Notes: generated by a model from the sequence alone, not told the origin. A stretch of 33,722 nt of DNA from Clostridia bacterium (GCA_017381715.1 JAFOBR010000066.1:1-33722); one strand, 5' to 3'; shown: positions 7,681 to 14,891, counted from the stretch's first letter. Translations and numbers: made by a program.

Positions 7681-9951
7681 TTATTCTATTTCCTCGTTGT
7701 ATCTGAATTCTACCTCTATAACGGTACCGGGGGCAACCAGAGTGCCTGCAGGTACGCTTTGAGAGAATACATAGCTGTTGGTATAGGAATCGTTAAATAT
7801 ACCGCTTACAGATATATTAAGATGTCTTTTCGCCAAAGCTTCCGTTACCTTGGCAGGCGACATATCGCTGAGATCGGGCATAACGATCATTTCGCCGGTA
7901 TTGCTTCCTTCGGTGTAAAGAACCACCACACCGTTTTCGGTGTTGAGTTCCTGACCTGCTCGAGGCATCTGATCTATAACCTCTGTTCCGTTACCCTTTA
8001 TATGAACTTTAAGTCCCAGCTGCTCAATAGCGAAAGTAGCGTTATCAACGTCGTTTCTGCGGTAATCCTGAACGGTAACCATAACGTCTGCGCCGGATTC
8101 GGTGGGAAGTATACCCATATAAGGCAGTACTTCGGAAAGAACGTTGGAAACTATAGGTGCGGCAATAGAAGAGCCGTATACGGTAGAGGTGGTTACGGTG
8201 GGGTTATCCACCAAAACGAGAATTGCAATCTGGGGATCCTCTGCGGGAGCAAAGGTAACGCAGGAAAGCACGTAGTCGTCTTCTATATCCACGGTATCCA
8301 GCTTCTGGGAGGTACCGGTTTTGGAAACCACGTTGTAGCCGCTTACAGAAGCGTTTTTGGTGGAGTTTACGAGAGCGTTCATAATGATTCCGCAGGTCTT
8401 TGAAGAAACTACCTGTCTGGACGCTCCGTATTCTATATTTTCCACTACGTTTCCTTCAGTATCCGTTATCTGCTTTGCCAGATGGGGCGTAACAAGATAT
8501 CCTCCGTTTGCAACAGTGCAAAGCGCTCTTAAATGCTGAATGGGAGTAACCTTAAAGCCCTGACCGAAGGATGCGTTTGCAAGGTCTACCACACCAAGAG
8601 ATGGGAAGAATATGGAGGTAGCCTCGCCAAGAAAATCGGAAGAGATCTTTTCGTTGTATCCAAACAGATCGAAATACTCTTCAAATCTGTCTGCGCCTAT
8701 CTTCTGGCTTATCTGAATAAAGGCAGGGTTGCAGGAATTGTATATTGCCTGAGCAAACACCTGTGTTCCGTGTATCTTTTTGCCGTAAACGTGGCACTTG
8801 ATGGGAACACCCGCAATAACGTATCTGCCCTGGCATTCAAACGTTTCGGTATCTGTTATACAGCCTTCGTCGAGAGCGATGGCGCCGGTGATCATTTTAA
8901 AGGTGGAGCCGGGCTCGTATGTGGCGCTTACCGCAAAGTTTGACCACATGTTGTAACGAAGCTGTGCTTTGTATTCGGTTATTTCTTTTTCGGTAACGCC
9001 CTCCAGCGCTTCGAATTCCGCCAAAAGATCCATATAAGGCTTGGTAAGAACGGAATAATTATTAAGATCAAAGGAAGGGGCGTTTGCCATAGCCAGCACT
9101 TCGCCGGTATTTACATCGCAGATAATGCCCGTAACGGTTCCGGTAGGCTTGGTCTCCTCGTATGCCTGACGGAGATATTTTTCCAGAACAGACTGTATGG
9201 ACCAATCTATGGTGGTTACAAGGTTGTATCCGTCGATCGCGTCTATATAGCTTTCGTAATCAAAGGGGATCTCGTTGCCGTTTGCATCGGTAGCCTTAAC
9301 AACACGTCCATCCACGCCGGTAAGGAATTCATCATAAGTGTATTCCAAGCCCTGCAGACCGTTATTGGTGCTGCCCGTAAAGCCGATAATATGGCTTGCC
9401 AGATCGCTGTAAGGATAATAGCGCTTTGTGGATTCCTCCAAATGAACTATATTGGTAAGCCCGTGATCGGTAATAAGCTTTCTTACCGCCGCTTCTTCTT
9501 CGGCGTTTAGCTCTTTTTTTATCATTTCGTATTTGCGGTTTGTTTTTTCCGCTTTTTCCCGGATAAAGCTTTGCTCTACGCTTAAAATTTTTGCAAGCTC
9601 TTTGATTACAAGCTCTTTAGTTTCATCCGTGGGGTTGCCGTCTTTATCCTTAAGAGGAATATCCGCAGGAGAGATAAAGCAGTTTTGAACTGTAATGGTG
9701 GTGGCAAGAATAGTTCCGTTGCGGTCTACTATATTTCCTCGCTTTGCAGGTATTGTAAGCTCGTGGGTATACTGATCCTGCGCAGCGTTTCGGTATTCTT
9801 CACCGTCCGCAAACTGAATTTTCGCTATTCGATATACAAGAAACGAAAACAGTACAACAAACGCCACCGTTAAAGCGATACCGCGCCTTACAAACAGCTT
9901 GCTTGTAACACCGACTTCCGTTCCCGTTACGTGCTTTTGGTTGTTTTCCAA
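7681..9951 (-). CDS. division-type class B penicillin-binding protein with PASTA tail (FtsI/SpoVD type)
   Basis: This 756-residue transpeptidase cross-links septal peptidoglycan with FtsW. It has a short cytoplasmic N-terminus, one membrane helix (about residues 24-45), a dimerisation domain beginning IPAKRGNIVDRNG, and a transpeptidase domain. The latter has the catalytic STFK (Ser about 348), SCN (about 406-408) and KTGT (from about 544). Two PASTA domains follow (about 625-690 and 691-752), the second ending EVEFRYNEEIE. The start is a TTG at 9951, supported by CGGAGGAA seven bases upstream; the next residues fit the family. PASTA-tailed PBPs in this position include vegetative PBP2B and sporulation SpoVD, and only one copy is present here, so both roles are possible. 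A 117-base leader with a terminator-like hairpin precedes it. Confidence 0.94.
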   Translation of the reverse strand: MENNQKHVTGTEVGVTSKLFVRRGIALTVAFVVLFSFLVYRIAKIQFADGEEYRNAAQDQYTHELTIPAKRGNIVDRNGTILATTITVQNCFISPADIPLKDKDGNPTDETKELVIKELAKILSVEQSFIREKAEKTNRKYEMIKKELNAEEEAAVRKLITDHGLTNIVHLEESTKRYYPYSDLASHIIGFTGSTNNGLQGLEYTYDEFLTGVDGRVVKATDANGNEIPFDYESYIDAIDGYNLVTTIDWSIQSVLEKYLRQAYEETKPTGTVTGIICDVNTGEVLAMANAPSFDLNNYSVLTKPYMDLLAEFEALEGVTEKEITEYKAQLRYNMWSNFAVSATYEPGSTFKMITGAIALDEGCITDTETFECQGRYVIAGVPIKCHVYGKKIHGTQVFAQAIYNSCNPAFIQISQKIGADRFEEYFDLFGYNEKISSDFLGEATSIFFPSLGVVDLANASFGQGFKVTPIQHLRALCTVANGGYLVTPHLAKQITDTEGNVVENIEYGASRQVVSSKTCGIIMNALVNSTKNASVSGYNVVSKTGTSQKLDTVDIEDDYVLSCVTFAPAEDPQIAILVLVDNPTVTTSTVYGSSIAAPIVSNVLSEVLPYMGILPTESGADVMVTVQDYRRNDVDNATFAIEQLGLKVHIKGNGTEVIDQMPRAGQELNTENGVVVLYTEGSNTGEMIVMPDLSDMSPAKVTEALAKRHLNISVSGIFNDSYTNSYVFSQSVPAGTLVAPGTVIEVEFRYNEEIE

Positions 9952-9984
9952 GATAAAGTTCCTCCGGGTAAAAGGGCAATGATA

Positions 9985-10017
9985 TTAAGTAAAAACAGGG
10001 TAAAGCCGTCTTTTCAA
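9985..10017 (-). CDS. possible 10-codon leader peptide before the PBP gene
   Basis: A TTG at 10017 follows a GGAGG (10025-10029) by seven bases and opens a 10-codon frame reading (M)KRRLYPVFT before TAA at 9985. It overlaps the terminator-like hairpin at 9991-10025. The ribosome binding site geometry is good, but an open frame this short can arise by chance, so this is a suggestion only. Confidence 0.25.
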   Translation of the reverse strand: MKRRLYPVFT

Positions 10018-10025
10018 CTTTACCC
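9991..10025 (-). terminator. intrinsic-terminator-like hairpin inside the dcw operon (attenuator candidate)
   Basis: On the minus strand GGGTAAAG and CTTTACCC form a perfect 8-bp stem with a 12-base loop, followed by TGTTTTTAC. It sits between ftsL and the PBP gene, where a full terminator would cut off the essential downstream genes. A second near-copy of the 3' arm (CTTTTACCC, minus strand, about 9965-9973) lies just before the PBP ribosome binding site and could pair instead. Confidence 0.6.
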
Positions 10026-10068
10026 CTCCACAAACAATTATATTCGCATACCTATAAGTTCTATGCGA

Positions 10069-10638
10069 CTAATTAAAAAACTCTCTGAACGCTTCCGCCA
10101 TACCGGAAAGCATTACGCCAAGTCCGTTCTCTTCGTCATCGTATACGATAACTTCGCTTTTTGCATCCACGCTTTCTGTTTTAACGTGCTTTGAAGGTAT
10201 GTTCTGGTATTTTACCATACCCAATTCGGATTCGGCATAATTGCAGATATAGGTAAGATCGTCTTTTTGCTCCAGCTTTTGTTCAAGTATATCCTGCTCG
10301 TGCTTGAGAGATGCAATCTTTTGATCCATTTCGCCCAATTCGCTGTTATATCTGTCAATTTCAGCGTAGTTTATTATCATAAAAGAAAAAAGCGCGGTAA
10401 AGATTATAGCAGTAAATATTACGCCGATAGGAAGGGGCGCGCGCTCCTTCTTACGCTCGGTACGTATAGGAACCTCCCTAACCGCCACCATGTTTCTTTT
10501 TTTCTTAACGTTAGCGTTACTAACACCCGTTTTGGGTCTGTGAACGGAATTTATACCTGCATCCGTTCCGACAGAAAGCGACGGTCTTATTGTTTCCCCG
10601 CTTCTTTTCGACACGGCGGTGGGCTTTCGGTTGTTCAT
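10069..10638 (-). CDS. ftsL: FtsL-like cell division protein
   Basis: This 189-residue bitopic protein has a long, basic cytoplasmic N-terminus (about 1-68), one membrane helix (about 69-90, IGVIFTAIIFTALFSFMIIN), and a heptad-like coiled coil (about 94-122, EIDRYNSELGEMDQKIASLKH onward). The sequence ESELGMVKYQN after the coil is the typical FtsL/DivIC septum-formation pattern. FtsL pairs with DivIC and FtsQ to activate septal wall synthesis. Position between rsmH and the PBP gene is the standard ftsL slot. AAGGAA lies seven bases before the ATG at 10638. It is longer than usual for FtsL (about 100-120) because of both extended ends. Sequence conservation in the family is weak, so architecture and context carry the call. 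Confidence 0.82.
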   Translation of the reverse strand: MNNRKPTAVSKRSGETIRPSLSVGTDAGINSVHRPKTGVSNANVKKKRNMVAVREVPIRTERKKERAPLPIGVIFTAIIFTALFSFMIINYAEIDRYNSELGEMDQKIASLKHEQDILEQKLEQKDDLTYICNYAESELGMVKYQNIPSKHVKTESVDAKSEVIVYDDEENGLGVMLSGMAEAFREFFN

Positions 10639-10659
10639 TCTTAATTTCCTTTCAAAAAC

Positions 10660-11583
10660 TTAAATTCCCTCTGCCGCCCTTAGCTTTGCAGAATGGGAAC
10701 GGCTGTTTTCTTTTAATTCTTCCTCCGACGGAAGCACGGGATGTCTTGTTACCACTTTTACCGTCGGAACCTTGTTACATACGCAAATAGGAAAATCCTT
10801 GGGGCAGGTGCAGGGAGAAGCAAGGGTAGCAAAGGTGTTTTTAACTATGCGGTCTTCAAGGGAATGAAAGCTGATAACAGCAATTCTTCCGCCCTTTTTA
10901 AGTCTGCCTGCGGCAGATTCCAACGCCTTGCCTACCGAGGAAAGCTCTCCGTTTACTTCTATACGTATTGCCTGAAACGCTCTTTTTGCAGGGTGTCCGC
11001 CCTTTGGCTGACCGGGTACTGCGGCGGAAATAATATCCGCAAGAGCACCGGTGGTGGCAATGGGAGCTTCGCTTCGTTCCCGCACTATACGGGATGCGAT
11101 ACGGCGGGCGAATTTATCTTCGCCGTATTCAAAAATTATTCTTGCCAATTCGCTTTCGGAATATGTATTCACCACGTCATATGCGGTAATTCCGCCGGAC
11201 GTATCCATACGCATATCCAGAGGCGCATCGTTTATATAGGAAAATCCTCGCTCCGGTGTATCCAATTGATAAGAGGACACGCCCAGATCAAACAAAAATC
11301 CGTCTGCTTTTTCTATCCCCAGTTCATCAAGAACGGTTGCAACGTCCTCGTAATTGCTTTTAAAGGGGGTAAAGCGGGAATCGTTTATTTTTTCTTTTGC
11401 GTTTGCAAGAGCATCGTTATCTCTGTCAATACCGATAACTCTTCCTTTTTCTCCCAGACGGGAAAGTATTAAACGGGTATGGCCCGCACCGCCCAGCGTG
11501 CAATCCACGTATATGCCGTCGGGCTTAATGTCCAACAGCTCCATACATTCGTTTGCGAGGACGGAATAATGCTTGAACTCCAT
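10660..11583 (-). CDS. rsmH: 16S rRNA (cytosine-1402 N4) methyltransferase RsmH
   Basis: RsmH (MraW) methylates N4 of C1402 in 16S rRNA at the ribosomal decoding centre using SAM. The 307-residue protein starts with the family signature HYSVLANECMELL and the SAM-binding motif DCTLGGAGHT. It continues with FDLGVSSYQLDTPERGFSY, DMRMDTSGG, and the C-terminal IAVISFHSLEDRIVKNTF. The ATG at 11583 lies one base past the mraZ stop, without an obvious strong ribosome binding site, which suggests translational coupling. This is the canonical second gene of the dcw cluster. Confidence 0.97.
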   Translation of the reverse strand: MEFKHYSVLANECMELLDIKPDGIYVDCTLGGAGHTRLILSRLGEKGRVIGIDRDNDALANAKEKINDSRFTPFKSNYEDVATVLDELGIEKADGFLFDLGVSSYQLDTPERGFSYINDAPLDMRMDTSGGITAYDVVNTYSESELARIIFEYGEDKFARRIASRIVRERSEAPIATTGALADIISAAVPGQPKGGHPAKRAFQAIRIEVNGELSSVGKALESAAGRLKKGGRIAVISFHSLEDRIVKNTFATLASPCTCPKDFPICVCNKVPTVKVVTRHPVLPSEEELKENSRSHSAKLRAAEGI

Positions 11584-11584
11584 A

Positions 11585-12004
11585 TCAGAAGCCCATTTCG
11601 AGAAGTGATGCGGTTATAGCTTCGCTGTCCAGACTCGCCTGCTCTGCTTCCCACTCTGCTTCCGACCAAATTTCCAAATGGGTGCGGTTACCCACTATAA
11701 CTACGTTTTTATCAAGACACGCAAACTCTCTGTGGGCAGGAGAAAGAGCAATTCTTCCCTGGGCATCCAAAGCGGTTTCGTTTGCGCCGGAATAGAAATA
11801 CAATTTTATATGACGAGCCTGTGCCGCCGCCAGATTATCCAGCTTTGCGCAGAAATCGTTCCACGCTTCGTCGGTGAAGACCTGAAGGCATTTGCCCATG
11901 CCTTTACAAACCCAGAATTTTTCACCAAGCTCATCACGCAATTTTGCAGGCAGGAATATTCTGCCCTTGGTATCAAGAGTGTGTCTGTATTCGCCGAAGA
12001 ACAT
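11585..12004 (-). CDS. mraZ: transcriptional regulator MraZ
   Basis: MraZ is a ring-forming DNA-binding protein of the AbrB fold that represses the dcw promoter. The 139-residue protein has two tandem AbrB-like units, each with the DxxGR motif (DTKGRIFLPAKLR near residue 11 and DAQGRIALSPAHR near residue 80). It begins MFFGEYRHTLDTKGR, characteristic of the family. GGAGG lies upstream of the ATG at 12004. Direct GTGG repeats 10 bp apart just downstream of the -10 box at 12071-12088 are probable MraZ operators, so autoregulation of the whole cluster is likely. Confidence 0.96.
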   Translation of the reverse strand: MFFGEYRHTLDTKGRIFLPAKLRDELGEKFWVCKGMGKCLQVFTDEAWNDFCAKLDNLAAAQARHIKLYFYSGANETALDAQGRIALSPAHREFACLDKNVVIVGNRTHLEIWSEAEWEAEQASLDSEAITASLLEMGF

Positions 12005-12070
12005 ATTTCCCGCCTCCTTTTACATAAACTTTCCAAAACCGGAATTTAATGGGAAAATAGTGTTATATTC

Positions 12071-12090
12071 CACCACAATTCACCACAAAC
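12071..12090 (-). promoter_or_regulatory. probable MraZ operator (two phased boxes)
   Basis: On the minus strand TTGTGGTG occurs twice exactly 10 bp apart (12081-12088 and 12071-12078), starting a few bases after the -10 box and covering the expected transcription start. MraZ is known to bind GTGG- or TGGG-type direct repeats with helical phasing near its own promoter. Assignment is by motif and position. Confidence 0.7.
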
Positions 12091-12092
12091 CT

Positions 12093-12121
12093 ATTATATA
12101 CAACCATTTTAAAAAATGCAA
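12093..12121 (-). promoter_or_regulatory. sigmaA promoter of the dcw operon
   Basis: On the minus strand TTGCAT (12116-12121), a 17-base spacer and a perfect TATAAT (12093-12098). The predicted start is about 85 bases before the mraZ ATG. Confidence 0.82.
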
Positions 12122-12139
12122 TACCTTTTTTGCTTTTTT

Positions 12140-12241
12140 CAAAAATTATGTAAAATAAATTATCACCAAAACGCCCACAATTTTCCTTGTTTCTGCCATT
12201 ACCTGCCAATATTTGCCAAACACGCCCAAAAATTATGTAAA
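12140..12241. repeat. 15-bp direct repeat pair and 10-bp phased TGCCA array between mraZ and the orphan gene
   Basis: CAAAAATTATGTAAA occurs perfectly at 12140-12154 and again at 12227-12241. Between them TGCCA is repeated at 12194, 12204 and 12214 with exact 10-bp phasing, and CGCCC follows at 12224. Read on the mraZ strand the array is TGGCA x3. The whole 12005-12326 intergenic region holds these repeats, the two divergent promoters, the MraZ boxes and the LexA-like box; no gene is seen in it. Confidence 0.6.
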
Positions 12242-12255
12242 CAAACATTTGTTCG
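12242..12255 (+). promoter_or_regulatory. LexA (SOS)-box-like sequence
   Basis: CAAACATTTGTTCG matches 12 of 14 positions of the Gram-positive LexA palindrome CGAACATATGTTCG. Read on the minus strand it gives CGAAC-AAA-TGTT-TG. It lies 10 bases upstream of the -35 box of the orphan gene. A chance match in AT-rich DNA is possible. Confidence 0.4.
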
Positions 12256-12265
12256 TCCAAAACGG

Positions 12266-12294
12266 TTGCAAAACGAAACACAAAATGGTATAAT
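12266..12294 (+). promoter_or_regulatory. sigmaA promoter of the orphan membrane-protein gene
   Basis: TTGCAA at 12266-12271 and a perfect TATAAT at 12289-12294 are separated by 17 bases. The predicted start is near 12301, with AAGGAA at 12312-12317 before the ATG at 12327. Confidence 0.82.
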
Positions 12295-12326
12295 ACTCTC
12301 GTACCAAAAAGAAGGAAACGAGCGAA

Positions 12327-13712
12327 ATGAATGAACTGATAACAGATACTTCCGCAACGAAAATGAGCGAAGAAAAAATAATGGCATTGAGTGTACTTAC
12401 AGAGCAGAGCTTTTTCCCCGAATGGAAGGAAAAGGACGGCGGCATGGAAATTGAACTTATGAATAATTCCGCCGTATGCCGCAAAATACTGCTTACAAAT
12501 TGCTCTGCCGGAGCGGAACTTTGCGGATGTAATATTTTAGGCGGCACGCTTTCCTATTCCGATACCCGAAAGGAATACACGCTTGCCCTGGAAACCGAGG
12601 AAGAAGGCAAATATTATCTACGGTTTAACGACGTGGTTTTTACAAGCTCCCAATGCTATAATATCGTAAGTACACAGCACTACCACGGTAATCCTTGGAC
12701 ATATATTTCACATATTGCCGTACTGATATGCGCAAAAGCAAATTACGCACCGGATCTGTTGAACCAAAAGGAAAAGGAGATTTTGCCCGTTTTGCAGGAA
12801 CTGAAACAGATAACGGTGTTTGACGAGGACTGTAAATTTGAATTCCCCATTCTTTTAGGTATGGTAGATAAACACGGATACGGCAAAACGAAAAAATATT
12901 TTGAAAAGGTAAAAACCGCACGTATAAAGGAGGTTGCCTTTGCGGAGCTTACAAACGTGCTTTCGCAGATCGAATACAAGCCTCTGTGGGACGAAATATT
13001 TAACAATATAACCGAAAGCCAAAAGGAGTATCCACCGTTTCCGTTAAAGAACAACGAGCATAAAAAGATTATTGATGCCGTTATGCAAAAACACGGATTT
13101 TCCGGCACTTATCCCGATTACTTAAAAGTAAGCGAGACAAAGGGGATTATAAACGAAAACGCTTACGGTGTAACGTACACAATAGCAAACGAAAAGAACG
13201 CAGTATGCCGTGTGCATTGTCAGGAGTACCCAATTGAAAGAAATATTGCGGGGATATCATTCCTTTGCGGAACGGCGTTTTTAGAGGAAGGCGCACCTGC
13301 CGAAAGCGCAGATATATACTATTGCGCCTTTAACTCCAAAGGGAAGACACTGCTCAATACCGTAGAATACTTCAAAGGACATAACGGCAACGGCGATCTT
13401 GCAACAGTCGCCGCAATTGCTGCAAAGCGTGCGGAAAGAGTAAAACTTACAAAAGCGGAAAAGAAATACCAACGCAACTATGCGCCGTCGTTTATGTCGG
13501 CTTTTCTTCCCATGTTTATACTGGGAGGCGGTTTTTTCTCTATTGGATTTACGCTGTTATCATTCATAATAGTGGTGATTACAGCGCTTGCTACAGGAGA
13601 AAATATTGGAGAGTTTTTAAAAGATATTCCGTGGGTGTTTGTCGTTGTTTTCACTTGGATAGGTTTCGGAGGCGCAATGGGGCTTATTACCGCAATAAGC
13701 AGCAGAAAATAA
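12327..13712 (+). CDS. unrecognised protein with C-terminal membrane region
   Basis: I do not recognise this 461-residue protein with confidence; the LNQKEKEILPVLQEL segment vaguely recalls uncharacterised Clostridia DUF3878-type proteins, which is a guess. There is no signal peptide. Residues 1 to about 385 look soluble and mixed alpha/beta. A basic stretch (AAKRAERVKLTKAEKKYQRN) comes before two hydrophobic segments: a long one after SFMSAFLPMF, and IPWVFVVVFTWIGFGG near the C-terminus. So a cytoplasmic domain tail-anchored by a membrane hairpin is the simplest topology. The gene stands alone, divergent from mraZ, with a strong promoter, a LexA-like box and a terminator shared with the convergent zinc-ribbon gene. 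Any tie to division or DNA damage is inference from position only. Confidence 0.85.
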   Translation: MNELITDTSATKMSEEKIMALSVLTEQSFFPEWKEKDGGMEIELMNNSAVCRKILLTNCSAGAELCGCNILGGTLSYSDTRKEYTLALETEEEGKYYLRFNDVVFTSSQCYNIVSTQHYHGNPWTYISHIAVLICAKANYAPDLLNQKEKEILPVLQELKQITVFDEDCKFEFPILLGMVDKHGYGKTKKYFEKVKTARIKEVAFAELTNVLSQIEYKPLWDEIFNNITESQKEYPPFPLKNNEHKKIIDAVMQKHGFSGTYPDYLKVSETKGIINENAYGVTYTIANEKNAVCRVHCQEYPIERNIAGISFLCGTAFLEEGAPAESADIYYCAFNSKGKTLLNTVEYFKGHNGNGDLATVAAIAAKRAERVKLTKAEKKYQRNYAPSFMSAFLPMFILGGGFFSIGFTLLSFIIVVITALATGENIGEFLKDIPWVFVVVFTWIGFGGAMGLITAISSRK

Positions 13713-13739
13713 CAAATATCACAAATCATCCCGCCAAAT

Positions 13740-13815
13740 CACCCCGACAAAAATGGGGCGACGGGGACGCCGCGCTCCGACGGGTCGCGAAGCGTTACCG
13801 CAGCCAAAAAACATT
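13740..13815. other. GC-rich gene-free stretch after the orphan gene
   Basis: This stretch between the orphan gene and the convergent terminator is clearly richer in GC than its surroundings. It begins CACCCCGACAAAAATGGGG, which resembles the hairpin repeat found after rpsO and pnp (CACCCC ... GGGG), and continues with several CG-rich short inverted segments. No reading frame is credible. It may be a degenerate repeat copy. Confidence 0.3.
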
Positions 13816-13819
13816 ACAA

Positions 13820-13857
13820 AAAAATCCCCGAGCGTTTTTCGCTCGGGGATTTTTTAT
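13820..13857. terminator. strong bidirectional terminator
   Basis: AATCCCCGAGCG pairs with CGCTCGGGGATT around a T-rich loop, flanked by A-run and T-run on either side. It serves the plus-strand orphan gene and the minus-strand zinc-ribbon gene, which converge here. Confidence 0.92.
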
Positions 13858-13924
13858 TTACACAGTCTTTGTAAGCAAAAATGATTCGTGCCGGAGAATA
13901 ATATATGTTATTCGCTATAGCAGA

Positions 13925-14200
13925 TTACTGTTGCTTGGAAGCGGCATAGCATTCGCTGCAGTATACCGGTCTGTCGTTAGAGGGCTGGAAGGGAACCTTT
14001 GCTTCCTTGCCACACTGTGCACAAGTGGTTGTAAAGAGTTCTCTGGGAGCCTTGCCTGCGTTCTTTCTTGCGTCACGGCAGGGTTTGCATCTCTGGGGCT
14101 CGTTCTGGAAACCGCGTTCTGCATAGAATTCCTGTTCACCTGCGGAGAAAACGAATTCTGCGCCGCAATCCTTACAAACCAAAGTCTTGTCTTCGTACAT
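13925..14200 (-). CDS. CxxC zinc-ribbon protein
   Basis: This 91-residue protein belongs to a family of small zinc-ribbon proteins common in Clostridia, recognisable from DKTLVCKDCGAEFVF followed by GEQEFYAERGFQNEPQRC. Four CxxC pairs are present (C9/C12, C38/C41, C60/C63, C81/C84), enough for two zinc sites: an N-terminal ribbon and a second ribbon with RPVYCSECY. The molecular role of the family is not established; nucleic acid binding is a reasonable but unproven idea. The start at 14200 has GAGGTAA upstream. It lies 55 bases after the sigma factor gene on the same strand and may share its transcript. Confidence 0.88.
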   Translation of the reverse strand: MYEDKTLVCKDCGAEFVFSAGEQEFYAERGFQNEPQRCKPCRDARKNAGKAPRELFTTTCAQCGKEAKVPFQPSNDRPVYCSECYAASKQQ

Positions 14201-14255
14201 GCTGATTTTACCTCGCTTGAAAATAAATATTTTTCCCTTGTTTCCAAGGTTTTTG

Positions 14256-14816
14256 CTAAATTATGCGTTTGAGCTTGGACCGTATGCGCTGAACCGCATT
14301 GTCTATACTTTTAACATCCTTGCCCAATTTTTTGCCTATCTCTGCGTATGTTTCATCCGCGAGATAAAGTTCAAAGACTTTTGATTCCAAAGGAGAGAGC
14401 GCTTTGAAAAGTCTATCGTGAAGAAGCCTGCCGGATTCTGTATCCAAAAGTATGGTTTCCGGTGATTCGGCTTCCTGCGCCTCTGTTCCCCCGATGATTT
14501 CGGAAGAAGGAAGGAGGGAAACTGTTTTGTTATACCGTCTGAGTGCGGATATAATGCTGTTTTTTACACAAGTAACAGCGTATGTGGAAAACAGCGCTTT
14601 TTCTTCCTCATAGCTGCGAACAGCCTTGAGAAGCCCGATAAGCCCTTCCTGCAAAAGATCCTCCCTTTCCGATTCCGACACCGAAAGAGTGCCGATAAAG
14701 GAGTTCATAATGCGGGAATATCTGTGCACAAGCAAGGCGAAAGCAAGGGAATCCCCCTCACGGGCGGAAGCCACAAGCAGCGCATCTTCGTTTGTAACGG
14801 GTGTGATATTTTCCAT
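14256..14816 (-). CDS. SigH-like sigma-70 family RNA polymerase sigma factor
   Basis: This sigma factor of about 187 residues has region 2 (LVHRYSRIMNSFIG ... REDLLQEGLIGLLKAVRSYE ... FSTYAVTCVKNSIISALRRYN) and region 4 (LSPLESKVFELYLADETYAEIGKKL, then KSIDNAVQRIRSKLKRII). The last segment closely parallels SigH of Bacillus (YLDGRSYQEIA ... KSIDNALQRVKRKL), so a SigH/stationary-phase type is likely. In sporulating Firmicutes SigH directs entry into stationary phase and sporulation or competence genes. Two ATGs are two codons apart (14822 and 14816); the second is preferred because AAGAG sits six bases before it and directly abuts the first. It has its own promoter with a palindrome over the start site. 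Confidence 0.85.
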   Translation of the reverse strand: MENITPVTNEDALLVASAREGDSLAFALLVHRYSRIMNSFIGTLSVSESEREDLLQEGLIGLLKAVRSYEEEKALFSTYAVTCVKNSIISALRRYNKTVSLLPSSEIIGGTEAQEAESPETILLDTESGRLLHDRLFKALSPLESKVFELYLADETYAEIGKKLGKDVKSIDNAVQRIRSKLKRII

Positions 14817-14843
14817 CTGCATCTCTTGTTAAAAATTCACAAA

Positions 14844-14860
14844 ACAAGTAGCTATCTTGT
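14844..14860. promoter_or_regulatory. imperfect palindrome at the sigma-gene start site
   Basis: ACAAG and CTTGT flank a TAGCTA core (ACAAG-TAGCTA-T-CTTGT). It lies just downstream of the -10 box of the sigma-gene promoter, where a repressor would block transcription. No known operator is recognised. Confidence 0.35.
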
Positions 14861-14863
14861 AGT

Positions 14864-14891
14864 AGTATACCACAATTTTCCCCAAAGTCAA
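14864..14891 (-). promoter_or_regulatory. sigmaA-type promoter of the sigma factor gene
   Basis: On the minus strand TTGACT (14886-14891), a 16-base spacer and TATACT (14864-14869). No clear terminator separates it from the upstream glycogen operon, so read-through is possible. Confidence 0.7.

Noticed and set aside
10037..10042. TATAAT on the minus strand between ftsL and the PBP gene
   Set aside because: No acceptable -35 box lies 15-19 bases upstream, so it was not called a promoter.
14236..14249. CCTTG-GAAA-CAAGG hairpin between the sigma and zinc-ribbon genes as a terminator
   Set aside because: The stem is only five base pairs and no U-tract follows in the reading direction.
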